DNA of 43,909 nt from CAYVTV01 sp964526475 (GTDB lineage: Bacteria; Bacteroidota; Bacteroidia; Bacteroidales; GCA-2748055). Every line of letters starts with the position of its first letter. Position 1 is the first letter of the stretch. This document shows positions 17,432 through 25,336 of the stretch, piece by piece. The notes below the pieces were generated by a model that was not told where the DNA came from, made no database searches, and saw only the letters and a program-made list of their open reading frames with translations. The stretch lies in NCBI GenBank assembly GCA_964526475.1, contig CAZGKF010000028.1, positions 1 through 43,909 on the forward strand, in the 5' to 3' direction. The position numbers and the translations under genes are program-made.

Positions 17432-18430
17432 ATGGCTGACCTTCAATGTAATTATATGGGTATGGCACTTCGAAGCCCTCTTATCGCTTCCTCTTCAGGT
17501 TTAACTGATAATTTTCAGAATCTGAAGCGTTTCGAGGAATATGGAGCAGGAGCAGTTGTCCTGAAATCACTTTTTGAAGAAGAAATAAGGCTGGAAAAAG
17601 AATCTAAACTTTCACAAATGAGTTCACCTGGATTCTTATATCCCGAAACTCTTGAATTCTATGACTACCTTGATGATGCTGAACATGAGAGCACACAGAA
17701 ATATCTGGATCTTATTCAAAAGTCAAAAAAAGAGCTTTCGATACCAGTTATCCCCAGTATAAATTGTGTTACAGCTAATCATTGGACATTCTTTCCGAAG
17801 CAACTTCAGGAAGCAGGGGCTGACGCGATCGAGCTGAATGTTTTTATTATGCCGTCTGATCTTAACAGAACACGTGATGATAATGAAAATACATATTTTG
17901 AGATTATTAAGGAAGTAAGAAAACAGGTAACCATTCCTGTTGCACTGAAAGTCAGTTCCTATTTTTCTGACCTTGCCATAATGTTGAAAAGATTCAGTGA
18001 TAGCGGTATAAACGCTCTCGTTCTTTTTAATCGTTTTTACAGTCCGGATATTGATATTGATACCCTTGAAGTGACCAATGGCAGTGTTCTGAGCAGTCCG
18101 GGTGACTATATAAACCCATTAAGATGGATAGTCATTATGCGTAATCTTGTTGACTGTGACCTTGCCGCATCAACAGGAATTTATGATGGTAAGACCATGA
18201 TAAAATTGTTACTGGGAGGGGCAAACGCTGTCCAGGTGACTTCTGCATTCTATAAGAACGGTGTTGATTATGTATCAGTTATGCTAAAAGAACTAAAGGA
18301 ATGGATGGATATAAAGGGGTATAAAAGAATTGATGATTTCAGGGGATTATTAAGTCACACTGTAACAGGTAATCCTGCTGCTTTTCAGAGAGTTCAGTTT
18401 ATGAAATATTTCCGTGGTTATCAGAAATAA
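17432..18430 (+). CDS. dihydroorotate dehydrogenase-like FMN protein, function uncertain
   Basis: A 332-residue TIM-barrel flavoprotein of the dihydroorotate dehydrogenase superfamily. The barrel begins with the NYMGMALRSPLIASSSGLT segment; VVLKSLFEEE is at 42-51 (flavin-contacting Lys), and GADAIELNV at 129-137. In true class-1 enzymes the last stretch continues NxSCPN, with a catalytic Cys or Ser. Here it reads NVFIMPSD (136-143), so the catalytic base motif is absent. The C-terminal phosphate-binding region (LLGGANAVQVTSAFYKNG) is kept. It is not next to pyr genes. The known Bacteroidetes annotation is 'dihydroorotate dehydrogenase-like protein'; the substrate is not established. A TAAATTTG promoter box lies just upstream. 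Confidence 0.82.
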   Translation: MADLQCNYMGMALRSPLIASSSGLTDNFQNLKRFEEYGAGAVVLKSLFEEEIRLEKESKLSQMSSPGFLYPETLEFYDYLDDAEHESTQKYLDLIQKSKKELSIPVIPSINCVTANHWTFFPKQLQEAGADAIELNVFIMPSDLNRTRDDNENTYFEIIKEVRKQVTIPVALKVSSYFSDLAIMLKRFSDSGINALVLFNRFYSPDIDIDTLEVTNGSVLSSPGDYINPLRWIVIMRNLVDCDLAASTGIYDGKTMIKLLLGGANAVQVTSAFYKNGVDYVSVMLKELKEWMDIKGYKRIDDFRGLLSHTVTGNPAAFQRVQFMKYFRGYQK

Positions 18431-18458
18431 CTGTTCTTAAATAATTCTTATCAGCTTT

Positions 18459-19037
18459 TTATACCAGGTCACATGCATCTTCAGGCATCCAGTGCTTGTC
18501 CTTACCTTCCCATTTTACATTACATCCAATAGGATTAGTCTTCTCTAAACTAAGCTTTTTACCGGCAGTCAGCTCTTCAAGTACCCTGTCAAGATCATTA
18601 ATTGTAATACGTGATGAATCCCTGGGATTGTCAACTGCCCTGCCAGTATAAACAAGCTCTCTATTTTCATCGAAAACATAAAAATGTGGAGTTCTTAATG
18701 CTCCATAGGCAAGGGCTACTTCCTGTGTTTCATCATACAGATAAAGCCAGGGGAAACGGAACTTTTCCATTCTTTTCACCATATTTTCAAAGCTATCTTC
18801 CTCATAAGTATTTTTACTGTTGGAATTGATCCCGACAAATTTTACCCCTTTTGAAGAAAATTTATTTACAGACTGTCGGGTTATTTCGTCAGATCCAATA
18901 ACATAAGGACAATGATTGCATGTAAAAAAGATCACCAGATATTTCTCTTTAAAATCTGAAAGATCATAGGTCTTGCCATTGGTGGCTGGAAGACGAAATG
19001 ACGGAGCCTTTGCTCCTGTGGTTAAAGTAAATGACAT
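18459..19037 (-). CDS. thioredoxin-like peroxiredoxin/redoxin (AhpC/TSA-type)
   Basis: A 192-residue redoxin. It starts MSFTLTTGAKAPSFRLPATN, then the AhpC/TSA-like strand GKTYDLSDFKEKYLVIFF and the redox site TCNHCPYV, with cysteines C40 and C43 (CxxC). HFYVFDENRELVYTGRAVD is the typical central segment, and the C-terminus carries CNVKW and a terminal DACDLV. There is no signal peptide, so it is probably cytoplasmic. The open frame extends 11 codons upstream, but ATG 19037 gives the conserved N-terminus. It probably acts as a thiol-disulfide reductase or peroxide-scavenging protein. It lies 61 bases after the EEP gene on the same strand. Confidence 0.85.
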   Translation of the reverse strand: MSFTLTTGAKAPSFRLPATNGKTYDLSDFKEKYLVIFFTCNHCPYVIGSDEITRQSVNKFSSKGVKFVGINSNSKNTYEEDSFENMVKRMEKFRFPWLYLYDETQEVALAYGALRTPHFYVFDENRELVYTGRAVDNPRDSSRITINDLDRVLEELTAGKKLSLEKTNPIGCNVKWEGKDKHWMPEDACDLV

Positions 19038-19098
19038 AACAAATAAATATTTAATTCTTTTATAACACATGAAGAATGTAAAAGTTTATCAGAAAACT

Positions 19099-20202
19099 CT
19101 AATTTTTAGTCGGAGAGTAGCCAAGCCGGCATATTATGGGATAATGATCAGATAAATTAGCTTTAACTCTCTCAAAATCAATATCGTAAAAACAAGAGCT
19201 GTGAAAGATATAGTCAATTCTGAATGAAGGAAAAATACCAAGATAGGTTTTTCCTAATCCAGTACCGGAGCTGACAAAAGAATCTGTTAAACCTGCTCTC
19301 ATTTTCCTGTAGGTATAGGAAACGGGGGTATCATTGAAATCACCGCAAACAATAACAGGGTTTGGACTAATTCTGATGTGGGCTGAAACATTATCCACCT
19401 GAGTAGATCTTTTTACATATGCTTTTTTTAAACGTCTGGTAATATCTTTAACTTCATTCAGATTTTTTTCATCATACCTGAACCTCGGGTTGTCAATAAA
19501 ATCATAATTACTCTGCTTAAAATTAATCGATTGTAAATGATTGTTGTAAATTCTGAAAGTATCTGAGTCAACTAAAATATCAGTATATAAGGTTACATTT
19601 GAAGTATTTGGAGAGCGTATTAATCCTTTATGGATAATGGGGAAACGGCTATATGTTGCAATACCGAAATTCCCGGTTTTTTTGTTACCGGAATAATAGA
19701 TATGACTATAAACTTTTTCCTTAAAAAGATCTGTAATTCCGGAATGATGATTTGCGGTGAAGTATTCCTGAAGACAAATAATATCAGGGTTTTCACTTCT
19801 GATAAGATTAAAAATATTTGTGCTGGTCTCACTATCATCCAGCCAATCGTAAATATTAAAAGCCCTCACATTATATGATAAAATTCTTAACTCGGATTTA
19901 TATTCTGTTTCTTGTGCTATATCCTGTTTAGAGTTAAATAATCTGAGGGGAATAAAAGCTCTGTGATGATTCCATCCAATGACAATAGCGGTTATGGAGA
20001 TAAAAACAACTTTTTCCAATTTTATTATCCATAAAAATATAAATAGGGTATTTATAAGCATCAAGTAATGATATCCCAATCCGAAAAATGCAAGTGGCCA
20101 GAGTATGGCCGGGGAAATATGTGTGGCAAGATAGGAAAAAAGAAGAAGAATAGCAGATAAACCATTAATCATCAAAAGAATGATGTATAGTGCTTTACGC
20201 AT
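19099..20202 (-). CDS. membrane-anchored endonuclease/exonuclease/phosphatase (EEP) family protein
   Basis: A 367-residue protein with two or three N-terminal membrane segments (about 1-85) and a C-terminal EEP hydrolase domain, a Mg-dependent phosphodiesterase fold. EEP motifs: LSYNVRAFNIYDW at the first strand, DIICLQEYF (metal-binding Glu), VIVCGDFNDTPVSYTYR (catalytic Asp and Asn) and SDHYPIICRL (catalytic His). All catalytic residues are present. Substrate (nucleic acid, phospholipid or other phosphodiester) cannot be assigned. It follows the two rhomboid genes and mutL, an order I recognise from Bacteroidetes genomes, which suggests an old operon. Confidence 0.85.
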   Translation of the reverse strand: MRKALYIILLMINGLSAILLLFSYLATHISPAILWPLAFFGLGYHYLMLINTLFIFLWIIKLEKVVFISITAIVIGWNHHRAFIPLRLFNSKQDIAQETEYKSELRILSYNVRAFNIYDWLDDSETSTNIFNLIRSENPDIICLQEYFTANHHSGITDLFKEKVYSHIYYSGNKKTGNFGIATYSRFPIIHKGLIRSPNTSNVTLYTDILVDSDTFRIYNNHLQSINFKQSNYDFIDNPRFRYDEKNLNEVKDITRRLKKAYVKRSTQVDNVSAHIRISPNPVIVCGDFNDTPVSYTYRKMRAGLTDSFVSSGTGLGKTYLGIFPSFRIDYIFHSSCFYDIDFERVKANLSDHYPIICRLGYSPTKN

Positions 20203-20254
20203 AATATTTTTTCTTATTGAAGTAATCTGAGAGTTACGAAACCTCCTGTAAAAA

Positions 20255-21139
20255 TTATTGACCTGATTTAAACAAAGTTTCTTTTTCTTCCTTTGTCAGG
20301 CTATCGTAACCTCTGCTTGATATCTTATCCAGTATCTTATCAACTTCTTTTTGCTGTTCAACTTTTAATGCATTATATTCTATATCTGTTGATGGTGGTT
20401 TCTTATAGCTAACTTTCATTTTTCCGGGGGAAGGGCGGAAGAAAGCGAAAATAGTGTTCAGTATTCTCTCAAACCACAGGGTAATATCTTTTCCCTGTTT
20501 ATAATACAAAGCAAAAACATACCCCAGCAAGGCTCCTCCAATGTGAGCAATTTTTCCGCCGGTATTAACAGAAAAATCAACAAGAGATGACAAAATAAAC
20601 CCTGCCAGTGCAACATACATTATCTTAACAGGGCCTATAAAAACTATGTACATTTGATGTTTAGGTGCATAAGCTGCGACAGCAACCACAATAGCCATAA
20701 CAGAAGCTGAAGCTCCAAGGGCTTTTGCTCCGGGGAGGTTTTCTGTTAGAACAGGAAACAGATTATAAGATAAAATAAAAAAGGATCCACCTGCCAATCC
20801 TCCCAGGAGGTATATATTCAGCAAACGTTTTTCATCAAAGCAGGAAAGAAAAATCTTTCCAAACCAGTACAGCCATAATAAATTGAATAGTAAATGAAAA
20901 AAATCCTTATGAAGAAACATATATGTAAAAAGCGACCAGGGTCTGCTTCCAAGAACAGGTAATTCTGCAGGTACAGCAAATAGACCGGCAACATAAGTTA
21001 ATAATTCACCATGGTTAAAAAGGTAAAGAAAAATTCCTGTTATATGTAAAAGAAGAAAAACAGCAATGTTAATGTATATCAAACGTGTAAGATTGCTGCC
21101 TTTTTTAAAAGAATCTTTTATTTCTTCAGTAATATTCAT
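20255..21139 (-). CDS. rhomboid family intramembrane serine protease (second of tandem pair)
   Basis: A 294-residue membrane protease with about six transmembrane segments. The HxxxN motif is H82-N86 (HLLFN). The catalytic serine is S144 in GASAS, where the usual motif is GASG, and the histidine is H199 in KIAHIGGALLGY. A cytoplasmic C-terminal tail of about 70 residues (YNALKVEQQKEVDKILDKI...) follows the last helix and ends in a helical segment resembling tails on other Bacteroidetes rhomboids. Rhomboids cleave transmembrane substrates within the membrane; the substrate is unknown here. It starts 20 bases after the first rhomboid gene. Confidence 0.88.
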   Translation of the reverse strand: MNITEEIKDSFKKGSNLTRLIYINIAVFLLLHITGIFLYLFNHGELLTYVAGLFAVPAELPVLGSRPWSLFTYMFLHKDFFHLLFNLLWLYWFGKIFLSCFDEKRLLNIYLLGGLAGGSFFILSYNLFPVLTENLPGAKALGASASVMAIVVAVAAYAPKHQMYIVFIGPVKIMYVALAGFILSSLVDFSVNTGGKIAHIGGALLGYVFALYYKQGKDITLWFERILNTIFAFFRPSPGKMKVSYKKPPSTDIEYNALKVEQQKEVDKILDKISSRGYDSLTKEEKETLFKSGQ

Positions 21140-21159
21140 TCCGTGAACTCCTGCTATTT

Positions 21160-21900
21160 TTAGTAAAATGTATTTCGTTTGCTTTTCCAGATTCTTATTA
21201 AAACATAACCGAAAAGCATGCCTCCGATATGAGCGAAATGAGCAATATTGCTTCCTTGCTGAGTGAGTCCCAGATACAATTCAAGAATTCCGTATCCCAT
21301 AACAAAATATTTTGCCTTAATAGGGATAGGAGGGAAAAGCAAGATCAGTCTCGTATTAGGAAAAAGAACACCAAATGCAAGCAAAATGCCGAAAACGGCA
21401 CCTGAAGCTCCAACAGTTGGGATAACCATACTCACCGCAACTTTTCTGGCAACAGGATCATTTGTATTATATAACCTGTCTATAACCTCTTTCGTGAAAT
21501 TTCCAATCTGATAGGTTTCGCTTACCTGAGCAATGATGGAAGTATGTTCTATATGAAATACCAACATGTGTAAAAAGGCAGCTCCCAGACCTGTTACAAA
21601 ATAATATATTAAAAAACGTCTGCTGCCCCAAACCTGTTCCAGAACCTTTCCAAACATCCAAAATGCAAACATATTAAAAAATATATGTCCGACAGACCCA
21701 TGCATAAACATATGTGTGATTATCTGGTAGGGCTGGAAAAAAGGTGACTTGTAGTAATATAGTCCCAGAGCACGGTTCATATCTACACGAAACAAGGAAT
21801 CAATGGCAATCATCCCAAGGTACATTACTACATTGATCAATATAAGATTTTTTACAACCGGAGGTGTATTGCCGGTTCTTCCAAAATACATACTACTCAT
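21160..21900 (-). CDS. rhomboid family intramembrane serine protease (first of tandem pair)
   Basis: A 246-residue rhomboid with about six transmembrane segments and no long extra domain. H72-N76 is the HxxxN motif (GHIFFN), the catalytic serine is S166 in the canonical GASG (PTVGASGAVFG), and the catalytic histidine is H224 in FAHIGGMLFGY. Between helices there is an extended, polar loop (about 115-160) before the serine helix. Its start codon overlaps the mutL stop by 4 bases, so expression is coupled to mutL. Motifs are more canonical than in the downstream paralog. Confidence 0.9.
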   Translation of the reverse strand: MSSMYFGRTGNTPPVVKNLILINVVMYLGMIAIDSLFRVDMNRALGLYYYKSPFFQPYQIITHMFMHGSVGHIFFNMFAFWMFGKVLEQVWGSRRFLIYYFVTGLGAAFLHMLVFHIEHTSIIAQVSETYQIGNFTKEVIDRLYNTNDPVARKVAVSMVIPTVGASGAVFGILLAFGVLFPNTRLILLFPPIPIKAKYFVMGYGILELYLGLTQQGSNIAHFAHIGGMLFGYVLIRIWKSKRNTFY

Positions 21901-23714
21901 AATTTATTTATTAGATTTTCAATTTCCTCAGTTTCCAATATCATTAAAATAGTTTTCCCTGAAGGAGAATAATTTGGATTTTTGCATCCAAACAACTCAT
22001 CAACAAGCTCACGCATTTCTTCAGGTTCAAGAACCTTGCCATAAGGGACTGCTGATGCAATGGAAACTGATTTTGCCAGTTTCTCAGAATTGGCAGATTT
22101 TAAATCTGCTTTATAAGATTTATAACTTTCAAATATAGATTCCATCAGGTCCTTTAACCCCGAAAGCTTAATATTTTCTGGTATTCCATTAACAATTATG
22201 CAGTTATTTCCTGCATCCCTAAGGTCAAAACCAATCCTGGAAAGGTCATCGGATAATTCATTAAAAATAACATAATCAACTGTATTTAGTTCGATTGTTT
22301 CTGGAAAAAGAGTTTGTTGAGAGATGACTTTCTGACCTGACAATATTTGCAGGGAATTTTCATAAATAATTCTTTCATGCGCCCTTTTCTGGTCAATTAT
22401 CATTAATCCTGATCTCACAGAGGTAAGAATATACCTGTTTTTTAATTGGAGGAACCTCCTTTTCTCAGCTTCAGCAGAGAAAAGCCTTTCTCCCTCTGCC
22501 TTTCTTTCTTTCCCTTTTTCAGTTCCATAAAGCATTTCCCAGTTTTGCACCCTTTCGGCAGAGTACCCTCCCGAACCGTGCCTTTCATTTCTTCCCGGGC
22601 CGTGATGTTCAAATGGATTAAAACCAGGATTCAGATTAATACCGGGGAAATTTACACTGACATTCTTATTACGCAGAGGGATATCAATTGCATTACCCGT
22701 TTCAAAATCAAGTGAAGGAGAAAGGTTGTACCTGCCTATGGATTCTCTGATAACAGCATTCATTATCTGCCAGATAGCATGCTCATCTTCAAACTTGATT
22801 TCTGTTTTTGTGGGATGAATGTTTACATCAATCTTACCAGGTTCAGTCTCAAAGTAAATAAAGTAGGAAGGGATGGAATCTTTCGGAAGTATCTGCTGGT
22901 ATGATTGCAAAACAGCTTTATGCAGGTACGGATGCCGGATGTATCTGTTATTAACAAAAAAGAACTGCTCACCGTATGTCTTTTTTGCATATTCAGGTTT
23001 TCCGATAAAACCTGATATTTTGATTATACTTGTATCTGTGTTTACAGGAATAAGACTTTGATTAAGATGCTTGCCAAAAACATGGATAATACGTTGACGC
23101 AGGCTGGATTTTCCGAGATTATAAATCTGTGAATTATTATGAATAAGTGAAAACTCTATATCAGGATGTGCAAGAGCGAGATTATTAAACTCATTAATAA
23201 TATGCCTTAATTCCGTAGAGTCTGATTTCAGAAATTTTCTTCTGGCCGGAACATTAAAAAACAGATTCTTTACCATAAAATTACTGCCTTCCTGGCAGGA
23301 AACAGCTTCATGGCAATTGATCCGTGATGCACTTATCCTTATTTGTGTACCCAGTTCATCTCCTTTCCTGCGGGTTTTAAGGCTTGCCTCCGCAATCGCT
23401 GCTATTGAAGCAAGTGCTTCGCCACGGAACCCTTTTGTTTTAATAGCAAAAAGTTCACTTGCGTCTTTTATTTTTGAAGTTGCATGTCTCTCCCAGCAAA
23501 GGCGAGCATCGGTTTCCGACATTCCGCATCCATTGTCAATGATTTGTAAAAGTGTTTTTCCGGCATCTTTAATATTAACTGTAATAATATCTGCCCCTGC
23601 ATCAACGGCATTTTCCATGAGTTCCTTAACCACAGAACCAGGCCGCTGAATAACTTCGCCGGCAGCAATCTGGTTTGCGACAGAATCGGGTAATAATTTG
23701 ATCACATCAGCCAT
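21897..23714 (-). CDS. mutL: DNA mismatch repair protein MutL
   Basis: A 605-residue MutL, which couples MutS mismatch recognition to strand removal. The GHKL ATPase N-terminus is complete: NQIAAGEVIQRPGSVVKELM at about 14-33, DNGCGM, and KTKGFRGEALASIAAI. A variable linker (about 345-410) leads to the C-terminal dimerisation domain. The metal-binding motif of nicking MutL proteins, DQHAxxExxxxE, appears here near residues 441-452 as DQKRAHERIIYE; D, E and E are kept but H-A is K-R. The usual CPHGRP motif is NYSPSGK. It sits between a small membrane protein gene (adjacent, 0 bases) and a rhomboid gene (4-base overlap). It implies a MutH-independent system in which endonuclease capacity is uncertain. 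Confidence 0.95.
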   Translation of the reverse strand: MADVIKLLPDSVANQIAAGEVIQRPGSVVKELMENAVDAGADIITVNIKDAGKTLLQIIDNGCGMSETDARLCWERHATSKIKDASELFAIKTKGFRGEALASIAAIAEASLKTRRKGDELGTQIRISASRINCHEAVSCQEGSNFMVKNLFFNVPARRKFLKSDSTELRHIINEFNNLALAHPDIEFSLIHNNSQIYNLGKSSLRQRIIHVFGKHLNQSLIPVNTDTSIIKISGFIGKPEYAKKTYGEQFFFVNNRYIRHPYLHKAVLQSYQQILPKDSIPSYFIYFETEPGKIDVNIHPTKTEIKFEDEHAIWQIMNAVIRESIGRYNLSPSLDFETGNAIDIPLRNKNVSVNFPGINLNPGFNPFEHHGPGRNERHGSGGYSAERVQNWEMLYGTEKGKERKAEGERLFSAEAEKRRFLQLKNRYILTSVRSGLMIIDQKRAHERIIYENSLQILSGQKVISQQTLFPETIELNTVDYVIFNELSDDLSRIGFDLRDAGNNCIIVNGIPENIKLSGLKDLMESIFESYKSYKADLKSANSEKLAKSVSIASAVPYGKVLEPEEMRELVDELFGCKNPNYSPSGKTILMILETEEIENLINKL

Positions 23715-23993
23715 TTAACGGAATAAAAGCAGATATGTAATAAAAAATAATATAATAATAATGAAAAGCAGCCTGATATTCGATCGTACGCGCACTTCCT
23801 TTTCACGCTTAAAATACTCCCGCATTGATCCTCTTGCAATATTTGGGGTATATTCCTTTTCCGGATCGACTCCTAATTCTCTGGCTATTCTTTTTTTTCT
23901 GGCCTCCCTGGCTTCTTTATCAGGGTCGTAGTATAGTGGCTGATAATTAAACTGTTTATGTTTCGGGAGCTTAAAAAATCGTGGTATACCCAT
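23715..23993 (-). CDS. small C-tail-anchored membrane protein, function unknown
   Basis: A 92-residue protein I do not recognise as a characterised family. It has a basic, Arg/Lys-rich cytoplasmic part (residues 1-70: KEAREARKKRIARELG, then YFKREKEVRVRSNIR) and a single hydrophobic C-terminal segment (about 73-92: LLFIIIILFFITYLLLFR). It directly abuts mutL with no spacer, so it is very likely co-transcribed with it. The start ATG 23993 follows a -7-like box closely. Similar small proteins occur upstream of mutL in Bacteroidetes, from memory; no function can be given. Confidence 0.72.
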   Translation of the reverse strand: MGIPRFFKLPKHKQFNYQPLYYDPDKEAREARKKRIARELGVDPEKEYTPNIARGSMREYFKREKEVRVRSNIRLLFIIIILFFITYLLLFR

Positions 23994-24380
23994 GTTTTTT
24001 TTTATCGTACAAAGTTACTGAATATTTTTAAATTTGATCTCAGGATTATAAACAGGGAATATTCCCATTCTGACATAATGTTGGGTTGCACCTGAATCAC
24101 CCGGGAGTATTCCCCGCTGCTTGCGGCAAGATAAGCAAGGAACATTGGGACAGTTATCTTATTTTTATTCAAATAAAGAACGTCTCTTAGAAAGTATTAA
24201 ATATGAATGGAATTTCTTAAAATGGACAACTCATATTATCCTTTCTGGTGTGGTTTTTGTTGATTAATTGTTATGAAACACACTCTAAATGACTCTTTAA
24301 GATTTTTAAAAATCTTTCGGAATAAATACTTTTGAAATTATATATTAATTTCATTACTTTTGAAAAAAAAAATTAAAGCC
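23994..24380. other. divergent intergenic region (mutL operon / tonB)
   Basis: Non-coding. On the minus strand, TAACTTTG (24017-24010) matches the -7 consensus for the mutL operon, although no TTTG is at the -33 position. On the plus strand the tonB promoter lies at 24331-24362. The middle part (about 24040-24300) has no coding frame, repeat or RNA structure that I can support. Confidence 0.45.
24331..24362 (+). promoter_or_regulatory. promoter of tonB
   Basis: TTTG (24331-24334), a 20-base spacer, then TACTTTTG (24355-24362): a full Bacteroidetes promoter match. A second copy of TACTTTTG sits at 24327-24334, so its TTTG doubles as the -33 element of the other. Transcription would begin near 24369, giving a leader of about 12 bases before ATG 24381. 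Confidence 0.75.
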
Positions 24381-25061
24381 ATGGAACTGAAAAAGTCGAA
24401 AAAAGCAGACCTGGAAAGAAACAAGGGCATATTTCTACAAGTAGGACTTGTTGTTGTTCTTTCTTTGATCCTTATAGCTTTTGAGTGGACCTCGCGACCA
24501 GATAAAGGAGATACAGACAGGTTAGTTGCAGACACTGCATTTGAAGTTGAGGAAATGATTGTAACCAGGCGACAGGAAGAACCTCCTCCTCCACCTGAAC
24601 AAAGAGTTGCTGAGATTCTTAATATTGTTGAAGATGATGTTGATCTGGATGATGATTTCGATTTCAACGTGGAAGCCGATGCAAGTACTGAATTCAGATT
24701 TACCGGTTTCGTCGATGATGATGAGGATTTTGATGAGGATCAGGTGTTTTATATTGTGGAGCAAATGCCAACTTTCAACGGGGGTGAACCTGCCGTTGAG
24801 TTCAGAAAGTATATCGCCCAGAACCTTCGTTATCCTGAAATTGCAGCTGAAAATGGTATCAGTGGAAGAGTATTTGTGCAGTTTGCCGTTAACAACAGAG
24901 GCCGGGTTGTTGATGCAGTAGTAATTTCAGGGGTTGACCCTTCACTCGATAAGGAAGCTCTCAGAGTTATTATGGCTTCACCTTCATGGACTCCAGGTAA
25001 ACAAAGAGGAAAGGAAGTAAAAGTGCTCTTCACCTTCCCTATTAATTTTGTTCTTCAATAA
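24381..25061 (+). CDS. tonB: energy transducer TonB
   Basis: A 226-residue TonB: short basic cytoplasmic start, one transmembrane helix (about 17-36, GIFLQVGLVVVLSLILIAF), an acidic/proline periplasmic linker (EEPPPPPEQR near 65-75, then a Asp/Glu-rich stretch), and a C-terminal TonB domain (about 140-226). That domain has YIAQNLRYPEIAAENGISGR, VFVQFAVNNRGRV and SPSWTPGKQRGKEVKVLF. It would pass proton-motive force from ExbBD to outer-membrane receptors. The in-frame TTG at 24360 would add seven residues but falls in the promoter, so ATG 24381 is preferred. It is a solo gene ended by a strong terminator; exbB/exbD are not adjacent. It may serve the TonB-dependent receptor at 33414-35756. Confidence 0.93.
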   Translation: MELKKSKKADLERNKGIFLQVGLVVVLSLILIAFEWTSRPDKGDTDRLVADTAFEVEEMIVTRRQEEPPPPPEQRVAEILNIVEDDVDLDDDFDFNVEADASTEFRFTGFVDDDEDFDEDQVFYIVEQMPTFNGGEPAVEFRKYIAQNLRYPEIAAENGISGRVFVQFAVNNRGRVVDAVVISGVDPSLDKEALRVIMASPSWTPGKQRGKEVKVLFTFPINFVLQ

Positions 25062-25089
25062 GATTATTTATACTATAATTTAATAATGA

Positions 25090-25117
25090 GGCTGTTTTGT
25101 TTAAAACAGCCTTTTTT
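25090..25117 (+). terminator. rho-independent terminator of tonB
   Basis: Perfect 9-bp stem, GGCTGTTTT (25090-25098) with AAAACAGCC (25103-25111) and a 4-base loop, followed by six T residues. It is 28 bases after the tonB stop codon. Confidence 0.93.
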
Positions 25118-25210
25118 ATTAGTTTGACCTGCTGTCGCTGGTATTAAAGACTTGCCGTTCCTTTGATGTGTGACTTATTACAGTGATTCCTTCATTGACT
25201 CAGAATAAAG

Positions 25211-25254
25211 GCAGGTGTGCTTTTCAGGTAAAAGAGACCCGGGCAAACACCTGC
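25211..25254 (+). other. structured stretch upstream of the mutase genes
   Basis: An 8-bp inverted repeat GCAGGTGT (25211-25218) and ACACCTGC (25247-25254) encloses a smaller one, CTTTT (25220-25224) and AAAAG (25230-25234), plus a CCCGGG palindrome. It lies in the 275-base spacer between tonB and mutA and could be a hairpin or an RNA element. It does not match the cobalamin riboswitch core and its role is unknown. Confidence 0.35.
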
Positions 25255-25303
25255 ATAGAAGCAGATCTTGTTATTTTAATCGGTCAGTACGGAATTATTA
25301 TAT

Positions 25304-25311
25304 TATTTTTG
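25304..25311 (+). promoter_or_regulatory. candidate -7 element of the methylmalonyl-CoA mutase genes
   Basis: TATTTTTG at 25304-25311 fits TAnnTTTG and lies 25 bases before the mutA ATG. No TTTG is at the ideal -33 position, so the promoter is only tentative. Confidence 0.4.
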
Positions 25312-25336
25312 TTCAACAATAAATCTGAATTGATAA

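Noticed and set aside
23994..24380. A further small gene in the mutL/tonB spacer
   Set aside because: No open frame with a plausible start and composition was found on either strand.
25062..25336. Cobalamin riboswitch before mutA
   Set aside because: I looked for the B12-box and the GCCACTG-type core and found neither; only generic inverted repeats are present.
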